DNA of 25,723 nucleotides from positions 1 to 25,723 of IMG/VR virus record IMGVR_UViG_3300036782_000063, one strand, 5' to 3'. Below the pieces are notes generated by a model that saw nothing but the letters and a program-made list of their open reading frames with translations, was not told the origin of the DNA and made no database searches. Position numbers and translations under genes: made by a program. The DNA comes from a virus. Below are positions 6,575 through 12,636 of this stretch, in pieces. Position 1 is the stretch's first letter. The number at the start of each line of letters is the position of its first letter.

Positions 6575-6913
6575 ATGAGTCTCGCATTAGATATCGCTTT
6601 ATATACCCGTGAAAACAAAATTGATGGTTTAACTCTAAGTGATCGTGGCTTTTTATATACCCTTGCATTTAGGTGTGGGAGCAATCCTTTTACATGGGTC
6701 ACGCAGAAAGAATTAGCTTTTGAGTTAGATATTCATGAAAGAAAAATTAGACAACATATTTCAAAACTTAAAAAATTAGGTCTCATAGAATCCCGACCAG
6801 ACCCCAAAGATAAACGACGTAATATTACGAAGCCAAGTCAATTTCTAATCAACTATCATCAATCTAGACGTACTAAAAAACATCCTAAAAAAGCTAAGGA
6901 GTCAGAACAATAG
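6575..6913 (+). CDS. Winged-helix replication-initiator-like protein
   Basis: The ATG follows AAGGA by 8 nt. In this 112-aa protein, LTLSDRGFLYTLAFR is followed by WVTQKELAFELDIHERKIRQHISKLKKLGLIESR (about residues 41-74), a winged helix-turn-helix with recognition helix near ERKIRQHISKL. The C-terminus is Lys/Arg-rich. Small wHTH proteins at this place in phages and plasmids often open replication origins or load helicase. Its stop codon lies inside the first copy of a 27-bp direct repeat, followed by an AT-rich tract and two DnaA boxes, which supports a role at that origin. A transcriptional regulator is the alternative. Confidence 0.6.
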   Translation: MSLALDIALYTRENKIDGLTLSDRGFLYTLAFRCGSNPFTWVTQKELAFELDIHERKIRQHISKLKKLGLIESRPDPKDKRRNITKPSQFLINYHQSRRTKKHPKKAKESEQ

Positions 6914-6968
6914 GGGACGAAAAGGGCCTATATTATCGAAAATAGGGGACGAAAAGGGCCTGTATTAT
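6910..6968 (+). repeat. Two 27-bp direct repeats (iteron-like)
   Basis: Copies at 6910-6936 and 6942-6968 match at 26 of 27 bases. The 32-bp period puts both on nearly the same face of the helix. The first copy overlaps the stop codon of the wHTH gene. Confidence 0.85.
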
Positions 6969-7075
6969 TTTTTTATCCACAAGATAATTTATTGATAAAT
7001 AACAGAAATCGAGAAATTCGATGTTGCTAAAGTAAAAGCGTTATTAAAGTAAAAGCGGGTTTTGCATGTGGATAA
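6910..7075. other. Candidate replication origin (iterons, DnaA boxes, AT-rich tract)
   Basis: Two 27-bp direct repeats differing at one base lie at 6910-6936 and 6942-6968, 32 bp apart (about three helical turns), both with GGGGACGAAAAGGGCC. A perfect DnaA box TTATCCACA is at 6973-6981 and an inverted one, TGTGGATAA, at 7067-7075. Between them are an AT-rich stretch, an inverted repeat ATCGA/TCGAT at 7008-7022, and two 13-bp direct repeats (TAAAGTAAAAGCG) at 7028-7040 and 7045-7057. The combination is typical of a Rep/DnaA-dependent origin. Confidence 0.65.
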
Positions 7076-7094
7076 CTTAAAAACGGGAAGGATT

Positions 7095-7316
7095 ATGGGC
7101 ATCTACAAAACGCCATTTGAAATTTATTACGATAAGCAGAAAAAATCTAAGCCAAAGCCTCAAGCTGCTAATTTAGCTAATTGTGCTAATGAGTTTTGGG
7201 AAGCATCGCCTGATTGGGTAGAGAAATATAAAAAAATGGATTGGGCAAAACATTGGCAAGAGTTGAAAGAGCATTTGAAGAAATCTAACAGGAATACTCC
7301 TCTTAAAAAAATTTGA
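7095..7316 (+). CDS. Unknown 73-aa basic protein
   Basis: I place the start at ATG 7095 with GGAAGGA just upstream; an in-frame TTG at 7062 would put the N-terminus inside a DnaA box and has no site. The protein begins MGIYKTPFEIYYDKQKK and has many Lys and Trp residues (FWEASPDWVEKYKKMDWAKHW). It ends where the nuclease reading frame begins. No family recognised. The Lys-rich N-terminus and the position between an origin and a nuclease suggest a DNA-linked role, by context only. Confidence 0.6.
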   Translation: MGIYKTPFEIYYDKQKKSKPKPQAANLANCANEFWEASPDWVEKYKKMDWAKHWQELKEHLKKSNRNTPLKKI

Positions 7317-7363
7317 GGAATGTTCCTGTAGGTAAAGTTTCACGTATAACATGGAGGCCAAGG

Positions 7364-7735
7364 ATGGCTGAGTTAACAGCAACTGAGCGACAAGAGCATT
7401 TAAGCTTAATGGCATGGATTAGAACGCAGCCACGAATAGCGCCTTATTGGATACACATAGCAAATGAAGGTAAACGCAATGTAGTACAGGGTTATCACTT
7501 AAAGCGTATGGGTTTAAGAGCTGGCGTTAGTGATTTCTTCTTGGCTTATCCTTGTGGCCAATATGCTGGTTTATGGCTAGAGCTAAAGCGTAAGTGCGGA
7601 GGATTTGTAACTTTGCAGCAAAGGGAGTGGCTAGCGCTTATGAAAGGGATTGGCTATGCTGCTTATGTAGGTTATGGCTGGGAACATGCTACAGAGGTCA
7701 TAAAGTCATACCTGGATGATAGAATGGATTTCTAG
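7364..7735 (+). CDS. VRR-NUC domain nuclease
   Basis: ATG 7364 has GGAGG 6 nt upstream and gives 123 aa; the frame is open further upstream from a TTG at 7313, but without an equal site. The core reads HIANEGKR, then LKRMGLRAGVSDFFLAYP, then GLWLELKRK, then QREWLALMKGIGYAAYV. GVSDFF supplies the Asp and LELK the E-x-K of a PD-(D/E)XK active site, in the VRR-NUC arrangement. Length fits a stand-alone phage VRR-NUC. These enzymes cut branched DNA, such as replication forks or Holliday junctions. Its place next to the origin and initiator fits DNA processing during replication or packaging. Confidence 0.85.
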   Translation: MAELTATERQEHLSLMAWIRTQPRIAPYWIHIANEGKRNVVQGYHLKRMGLRAGVSDFFLAYPCGQYAGLWLELKRKCGGFVTLQQREWLALMKGIGYAAYVGYGWEHATEVIKSYLDDRMDF

Positions 7736-7811
7736 CGGGTAAATTTTACGTATGGACAGATTTTATTGTAAGGTAGTGCACTTGGATGGGTAAAAATTGG
7801 AGGGCTTAGGA

Positions 7812-8063
7812 ATGGATTACAGTACGTTTAAAGAGGTGTTCGCTGATGTTATGCCAATTCTCCTTAGAGCCGCCCCTATTATTGGCACCTATGTTGGCAG
7901 TCCTAGCACGGGGCTTATAATGGGGTTGCTAGGCGCTGTAGCTGGGGAAAATCCATGTGACCATTGTGCGCTAGCTGATAAGCTTAAAAACGATCCTGAT
8001 TTGTTCCATAAACTGCAAAAACTTGAGAGTACACACTCGGAATGGCTTAAAAAAGAAAGTTAA
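7812..8063 (+). CDS. Holin-like small membrane protein
   Basis: ATG 7812 follows GGAGGG with good spacing, so the 83-aa form is chosen over a TTG at 7797. One hydrophobic stretch, about residues 15-44 (PILLRAAPIIGTYVGS and GLIMGLLGAVAG), is broken by a PS turn and could form a short membrane hairpin. It is followed by CDHC and a charged tail with DPDLFHKLQKLESTHSEWL. The hydrophobic Gly/Ala core plus DP-x-x-x-K-L tail resembles phage 3TM-holin-type proteins. No endolysin is next to it, so lysis function is not certain. Confidence 0.45.
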   Translation: MDYSTFKEVFADVMPILLRAAPIIGTYVGSPSTGLIMGLLGAVAGENPCDHCALADKLKNDPDLFHKLQKLESTHSEWLKKES

Positions 8064-8365
8064 AAAACTTTACACAATTTGCCAATAATTAAGCCTAATG
8101 GATAAGACAATAAAAGTATTATTATTTGCCACATTCTACTGTCAAGTTTATTAACGACGCGCTCTAAAAACTCTATTTTTTTATCAATGGTATCAAAACG
8201 TAATCCAATGTTTTCTGTGAGTGACGTGAACTGATAGTCTTGATGTTTCCATCTGAGGTCAAACTTTTCGCCGAGTATTTGAAGGGCGTTATTAATTTCT
8301 GTGAGTGTATTGTTTTCAATGATTGTAAAGCCTTTTTTATCATCATCTTTTGGTTGCGCATTCAT
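8060..8365 (-). CDS. Coiled-coil protein with C-terminal membrane anchor
   Basis: I prefer the ATG near 8363-8365 (101 aa, MNAQPKDDDKKG start, AGGG upstream). Residues ~20-75 form a heptad-rich helix (LTENIGLRFDTIDKKIEFLERVVNKL). The last ~23 residues, WQIIILLLSYPLGLIIGKL, are a single membrane segment. This plan resembles XhlA-like phage membrane proteins. It is repeated in the next gene (8434-8643) and at 22663-22878. The stop overlaps the convergent holin-like gene by 4 nt, which places all of them at a lysis-type locus, though no lysis enzyme is seen. Confidence 0.6.
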   Translation of the reverse strand: MNAQPKDDDKKGFTIIENNTLTEINNALQILGEKFDLRWKHQDYQFTSLTENIGLRFDTIDKKIEFLERVVNKLDSRMWQIIILLLSYPLGLIIGKLCKVF

Positions 8366-8433
8366 GATAAACCCTATTTGGCATAAGTATTTACCATTAG
8401 AACATAAAGTGAGCATCCATGCTCAAGATTTGA

Positions 8434-8643
8434 TTAACCTATATGAAATACTTTCATTAAAATAGGAATTACTATTGAGCTTATGACTAGGTAATAAAGT
8501 TTATCGATTTTAGCATCAAACTTTTTATCCATCTCTTTTATTTCTTTTTCAATTCTAATTAAGGCTTCGCATACATTATCATTTAATATTTCAAGTTTAG
8601 TGATCCTATGTTCATAATAATTGTCATTAGGTTGAGTTTGCAT
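8434..8643 (-). CDS. Small coiled-coil/transmembrane protein (XhlA-like plan)
   Basis: 69 aa, starting MQTQPNDNYYEHRITKLE. A helix with heptads (LNDNVCEALIRIEKEIKEM) is followed by a hydrophobic C-terminus, LYYLVISSIVIPILMKVF. The topology is cytosolic coiled coil plus one membrane helix, as in XhlA-type proteins. It starts 14 nt after the stop of the gene 8658-8969 and precedes a protein of the same plan, so it is probably co-transcribed. Function not shown. Confidence 0.6.
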   Translation of the reverse strand: MQTQPNDNYYEHRITKLEILNDNVCEALIRIEKEIKEMDKKFDAKIDKLYYLVISSIVIPILMKVFHIG

Positions 8644-8657
8644 TTTATAATTCCTCG

Positions 8658-8969
8658 TTAATTAGACTTTTTCTTGTTTAATTGTATTATAGTATTAACT
8701 TGTTTTTTTATAGTTTTAAACAAACTATCCATTATTTGATTACGTTCTTCCATTGCGTTTGAGTTATAAAAAAATGTTAATAAATTTTCTCTCATAAACA
8801 TAATCAAACATGATATTACTATATCAGTCAATATTTGACCGTCCTCGGGGAAAAAATTATTTTCCATTAATGTAGATGGTAAAGCATCCATTAGTTTATC
8901 CATTATCTTGCCTTTTATTTCCTTTTGTTTTTCATTTAAAAAATGTCCTGATTCCATTTTAACTTTCAT
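8658..8969 (-). CDS. Unknown 103-aa helical protein
   Basis: ATG 8967-8969 follows GAGGAG by 6 nt. The protein is helical with Lys-rich ends and a hydrophobic middle (ILTDIVISCLIMFMRENLLTFFY), which is probably a buried helix rather than a membrane span because of its Asp, Arg and Glu. No domain recognised. It heads a three-gene minus-strand block with the two coiled-coil membrane proteins. Confidence 0.65.
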   Translation of the reverse strand: MKVKMESGHFLNEKQKEIKGKIMDKLMDALPSTLMENNFFPEDGQILTDIVISCLIMFMRENLLTFFYNSNAMEERNQIMDSLFKTIKKQVNTIIQLNKKKSN

Positions 8970-9052
8970 TTTTACTCCTCATTAAAATTAATTATAATTT
9001 CTACAATTCCGCTAAACATAATTATCACTACAAAAATATAAAATATTAGCAT

Positions 9053-9241
9053 TTATGTTAACTCACATTTATCTAAACAATTTTTACATGTGTAATCTTC
9101 AGTACGTCCCCACTCGTGATGATTAACATATGCAATTGTATTTTTACATCCACAATCTTTTTCACAATAACATTGCATTTCAATTTCATCGTATTCATAT
9201 AAACTCATAGTTCTTATATCCTCTAGAGTTAGTTTATGCAT
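9053..9241 (-). CDS. Cys-rich zinc-binding-type 62-aa protein
   Basis: The protein begins MHKLTLEDIRTMSLYEYDE and has Cys at about residues 24, 26, 30, 32, 52, 55 and 59 (QCYCEKDCGCK and CKNCLDKC) plus paired His. This number of Cys in 62 residues suggests one or two zinc sites. No known family was recognised. It is divergent from the terminase operon and shares the 114-bp control interval, so it could be an early regulator, but nothing in the sequence proves DNA binding. Confidence 0.6.
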   Translation of the reverse strand: MHKLTLEDIRTMSLYEYDEIEMQCYCEKDCGCKNTIAYVNHHEWGRTEDYTCKNCLDKCELT

Positions 9242-9296
9242 GACATTATAATGGCATCTAGTTTTTATAGCAATATCTTTCTTACATTTATTTTTA

Positions 9297-9325
9297 TTGA
9301 GATAATGTAAGTCCTAAATTATACT
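9297..9325 (+). promoter_or_regulatory. Sigma-70-type promoter for the terminase operon
   Basis: TTGAGA (9297-9302) and TATACT (9320-9325) are separated by exactly 17 bp, giving a start near 9332, 24 nt before the terminase small-subunit ATG. AGGA lies 5 nt before that ATG. Confidence 0.55.
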
Positions 9326-9355
9326 TGAATTAAAATTATACAACTTAGGATATTT

Positions 9356-9727
9356 ATGACATTAGATTGCTATAAAGGTTATGACAATCCTCATGAACCG
9401 ACGGAATTTACGCGTGGTAAAGTTGCGGGCTTATACATCGCTGGTATTAAAAAGGAAGATATCGCTAAGCGTCTTAATATTTCTGATGATACATTACGTA
9501 AATATTATAAAGATGAATTAGATCATGCTAAGCAAGATGTTCAAGAAGGATTAGTGAAAATATTAATTTCTAAAGCTTATGAAGGAAATATGAAAGCTAT
9601 TATGGCGTGGCTCACACATCAAGGTAAATGGTATCCTGAACCTGCGCCAAAAGATATTAATCATCAGATAGAATCTCCTTTTCTGAAAAATGCGAATGAG
9701 TTAGATGACAAATCCTCTCTTAAATGA
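9356..9727 (+). CDS. terS: Terminase small subunit
   Basis: 123 aa. Residues ~21-50 contain a helix-turn-helix: GKVAGLYIAGIKKEDIAKRL followed by NISDDTLRKYYKDELDHA, then KILISKAYEGNMKAIMAWLTHQGKWYPE, a segment common in phage small terminases. The protein recognises the packaging site and guides the large subunit. It is directly upstream of the large subunit gene and overlaps it by 23 nt, so the two are translationally coupled. It is preceded by a well-formed promoter. Family call is strong; the actual pac site is not identified here. Confidence 0.85.
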   Translation: MTLDCYKGYDNPHEPTEFTRGKVAGLYIAGIKKEDIAKRLNISDDTLRKYYKDELDHAKQDVQEGLVKILISKAYEGNMKAIMAWLTHQGKWYPEPAPKDINHQIESPFLKNANELDDKSSLK

Positions 9728-11213
9728 TTTTTTAGAATTTTGTCCTAATTTTCTTAAGATTAAATTAAAGTCTGGAAAAACAATTCCTTTCCAATTAAAT
9801 AGAGCTCAACTCTTTTCTCATCAGAGATTAGAAAATCAATTAAATGAAATGGGAAGAGTAAGAGCCATTGTATTAAAAGGTAGGCAAGTAGGATTTAGTA
9901 CTCTTATCCAAGCACGTTATTTTCATAAAATTGTAACTCGAAAAGGTCAAAAAGCTTTTATTCTTTCTCATGAAACTGAAGCTACTAAAAATATATTTGA
10001 TATGACAAAAAGATTTTATGAAAACTTACCAAAGGGATGGTGCCCTCCTGCGGATAAATCATCTAGTAAAGAACTTAAGTTTAATTCTTTAGAATCTGAA
10101 TATGCAGTTGGTACAGCTAGAAATAAAGGAGTAGGACGTGGTCAAACGGTACAATTATTTCATGGAAGTGAAGTAGCTTTTTGGCCAGCCGCTGAAGATC
10201 ATGGTAGAGGAATTTTGCAAGCAGTTGCAGATGAAGATAATACAGAAATTATTTTAGAAAGCACAGCTAATGGAATGGGAAATTATTTTCATAGTATGTG
10301 GTTAGCAGCTATGTCCGGAAGCAGTGAATATCAAGCTATATTTTTACCTTGGTATTGGATGTTAGGTTATAAAAATTATGATTCTGGTTTCAAGCCCGAT
10401 GAAGAAGAAAGATTGTTATTAGATTGTTATGAAGATGATGGATTAAGTGAAGAACATTTAGCATGGCGCCGTGTAAAAATAGCAACTCTATCCAAAGACA
10501 TTGGCGCTGGAATAGAGCTCTTCAAGTCTGAATATCCTATGAATGCAGAAGAGGCTTTCCGTAATGCCATAGATAATGTATTTATATCATCTCAATATGT
10601 ATTAAAGGCGAGAATGAATGATGTTGATAGCGAAGCTAATCTTATTATCGGTGTTGACCCTGCTATCGCTAATTCTGATCGAACTGCAATTATCCGTAGG
10701 AAAGGGAGATTGGCGTACAATCTTGATGCTTTTAGAAATTCGAACACTATGGAAACGGTAGGTAAGGTACGACATATAATCGAGACTGAGCGTCCTACTA
10801 AAGTATTTATTGATTGCATAGGTATAGGTGCAGGTATAGTTGATCGCTTACGTGAGATGGGATTTAATCAAGTAGTTGGTGTGAACGTAGCACGTTCTGC
10901 CAACTTAAAGGACAAGTTTCGTAACCTTCGAGCAGAGTTATGGTCAGATATGCGAGAGTGGCTAGCTCAAGAACTGCCTGTACAAATACCAGACTCAGAC
11001 GAACTTCATGGTGAGTTATGTTCATTGGGGTATAAGTATAATTCCAATGGTCAATTAGTTATAGAGTCTAAGGATGATCTACGAGCTAGAGGCATGCCTA
11101 GTCCTGATCTAGCAGATGCTCTTGCATTAACATTTTATAATGGTCAGTATGCGAATGAGAATGCATTTACGCCTAACATAATACCGCAACAGCATAGAGG
11201 AATGTTTTATTGA
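9705..11213 (+). CDS. terL: Terminase large subunit (packaging ATPase/nuclease)
   Basis: 502 aa, normal for the family. An atypical Walker A, LKGRQVGFST, is at ~57-66. Walker B with the catalytic Glu is EIILESTANG at ~181-190. The RNase H-like nuclease has IIGVDPAIANSD (D318), VFIDCIGIGAG (D370) and SPDLADALALTF (D468/D471). It powers DNA translocation into the prohead and cuts concatemers. The small subunit precedes it with overlap, and its stop overlaps the ATG of the next gene (TGATG). The portal gene is not next; 3.6 kb of accessory genes and arrays lie between. Confidence 0.93.
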   Translation: MTNPLLNDFLEFCPNFLKIKLKSGKTIPFQLNRAQLFSHQRLENQLNEMGRVRAIVLKGRQVGFSTLIQARYFHKIVTRKGQKAFILSHETEATKNIFDMTKRFYENLPKGWCPPADKSSSKELKFNSLESEYAVGTARNKGVGRGQTVQLFHGSEVAFWPAAEDHGRGILQAVADEDNTEIILESTANGMGNYFHSMWLAAMSGSSEYQAIFLPWYWMLGYKNYDSGFKPDEEERLLLDCYEDDGLSEEHLAWRRVKIATLSKDIGAGIELFKSEYPMNAEEAFRNAIDNVFISSQYVLKARMNDVDSEANLIIGVDPAIANSDRTAIIRRKGRLAYNLDAFRNSNTMETVGKVRHIIETERPTKVFIDCIGIGAGIVDRLREMGFNQVVGVNVARSANLKDKFRNLRAELWSDMREWLAQELPVQIPDSDELHGELCSLGYKYNSNGQLVIESKDDLRARGMPSPDLADALALTFYNGQYANENAFTPNIIPQQHRGMFY

Positions 11214-11467
11214 TGAGACCGGATCATTCGATTAGAAATATTGATATCTTTATTGATTTCTTATTGGGAAATACATTGGGCGTAATAGGTACTATCCACA
11301 ATTTAAGCAGAGAAAGGGTAAGGCAAATCATAGCAAAATCTATAATAAGATTATTGAAAATAAATTATGACCAATTAAAATCTCCTAGAAAAGTATATAG
11401 AACAGAAGATAATATGAAATTAGCATTAGAATGGAAACAATTTTTATTAAATGAAGGTTGTAAATAA
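11213..11467 (+). CDS. Sigma-70 region-4-like HTH protein
   Basis: The ATG overlaps the terminase stop by one base (TGATG), giving 84 aa. Residues ~18-48 read LLGNTLGVIGTIHNLSRERV then RQIIAKSIIRLL, a close match to the helix-turn-helix of sigma-factor region 4, where the R-E-R-V-R-Q-I segment is characteristic. It lacks regions 2 and 3, so it cannot be a full sigma factor. It may bind promoter DNA or RNA polymerase as a phage transcription regulator. It is directly before the GT-NNN array, which makes it a candidate regulator of that locus. Confidence 0.65.
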   Translation: MRPDHSIRNIDIFIDFLLGNTLGVIGTIHNLSRERVRQIIAKSIIRLLKINYDQLKSPRKVYRTEDNMKLALEWKQFLLNEGCK

Positions 11468-11488
11468 AATGATGTTTTATTAGTTACT

Positions 11489-12039
11489 GTCTGGTGATGT
11501 GTAGTTGTGTGCTGATGCGTACTGTAAAGTCGTGTTATCCAATGATTTGCAATGTAAGGATTTTAACTTAATGGTGTGTCGTGTAGTAAAGTAAAATGTT
11601 GTGGCGTAATCTCGGGAATCGTAATGTAAGGATTTTTAATGAAGCAATGTATTGGAATGTAATGTTTTGTTCTCAAAAGTTAGGTAAGGATTTTTTATTT
11701 ATTCTGCATTGTCGCGTTGGGTCTTGTCTTCATTTGTAATGTGAAGTAATGATTTGTACCGTAAGGATTTTTAATCATCTTTTGTATGGTGAGGAGAGGT
11801 ATTGTGATGCCCTGTTGTGTTTTGTACGGTAAGGTTTTTAAATGATGTGTTGTATAGAGATGTTGGGTTGTGTAGGGTGCTCTAAAGTAAGCTAAGGTAA
11901 ATATTATAAATGACGTTCTGTTGTGTTAAGGAATGTCCTGTTTTGTAAACTAATCTAAGGTAATGATTTTTCATTTTGTTAAGCTACGTAAAGTCTTGTC
12001 GTGTGAGGTATAGTCCAGCTAACTAATCTAAGGTAAGGA
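11489..12039 (+). repeat. Upstream GT-NNN pentamer array, eight units
   Basis: Eight units of GT-N3 pentamers in strict 5-nt phase: 11489-11560 (15 slots), 11576-11632 (12), 11644-11690 (10), 11706-11767 (13), 11779-11835 (12), 11847-11898 (11), 11915-11966 (11), 11978-12039 (13). Of 97 slots, 65 are exactly GT; the rest are mostly GA, CT, GC or GG, and only three (CC, CA, CA) lack both G-first and T-second. Units usually end GTAAGGA followed by an A/T-rich linker of 11-16 nt (consensus GTAAGGATTTTTAAT). Phase is kept within a unit and reset between units. The triplets are varied and AT-leaning. No credible protein gene fits here. Confidence 0.9.
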
Positions 12040-12045
12040 ATATTC

Positions 12046-12627
12046 ATGAAATTACATGTTGAGATATCGGGAGTTACATCGTTGTTGATGAATCGTTTTA
12101 ATATTGATGAACAGCAAGTAAAGGTTAAAGAGAAGAATTTAACACCCAGAGAGTCTGCAAAAAAAGTATGTTATGAAGATGAAGAAGGTAAACTTTATTA
12201 TCCTACTATGAATATATTTGCTTGTATTATTGAGGCTGGTAAATTTCATAAAGACGGTAAAATCAAAATCACCACTGCAAGATCGTCTATTATTCCAGCA
12301 GGATTAATAATTGAAGGTGAGACAGTATATTTCAAAGATACTAGTAATAAAGAGAGTGGAGAGATTGAGAAACAAACGTGGGAGGTTGACTCTCGTGCTG
12401 TTGTTGTGCCTTCTACGGGGGGTCGTATTGTATGTCATCGTCCTAGGCTTGATAATTGGTGTCTCAGTTTTACATTAATATTGGACACAAAGATGTTTAG
12501 TCCTAAATTAGTTAGGACTATTGTTGATGATGCTGGTTGTAAGGTAGGGCTTGGAGATTTTAGACCTGCTCGTAAAGGAATATTTGGTAGATTTGTAGTA
12601 ACAAATTGGCAGGAAGAGAATTCATAA
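12046..12627 (+). CDS. RAMP/Cas7-like phage protein inside the array
   Basis: 193 aa. It starts with a beta-strand, MKLHVEISGVTSLLMNRF. YYPTMNIFACIIEAGKF at ~51-67 resembles the Pro-x-x-x-hydrophobic-Gly/Ala helix of RAMP folds. RPRLDNWCLSFTL at ~132-144 precedes a strand. GLGDFRPARKGIFGRF at ~168-183 is a glycine-rich loop as in RAMP proteins. I recall related single-domain proteins as common uncharacterised phage proteins. By analogy it could polymerise along nucleic acid. It is flanked by eight array units upstream and four downstream, and the end of unit 8 (GTAAGGA) is its ribosome-binding site, which links gene and array. No nuclease motif is visible. The fold assignment is inference by motif; a structure prediction would decide. 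Confidence 0.5.
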   Translation: MKLHVEISGVTSLLMNRFNIDEQQVKVKEKNLTPRESAKKVCYEDEEGKLYYPTMNIFACIIEAGKFHKDGKIKITTARSSIIPAGLIIEGETVYFKDTSNKESGEIEKQTWEVDSRAVVVPSTGGRIVCHRPRLDNWCLSFTLILDTKMFSPKLVRTIVDDAGCKVGLGDFRPARKGIFGRFVVTNWQEENS

Positions 12628-12636
12628 TCGTATATT

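Noticed and set aside
6370-6702. Minus-strand 110-codon frame
   Set aside because: It overlaps the wHTH gene and the structured leader, and has no protein-like motif or good ribosome site.
7761-7795. Another short GT-NNN-like run (GTAAG GTAGT GCACT)
   Set aside because: Three or four slots only and no linker motif; cannot be told from chance, although a decayed unit is not excluded.
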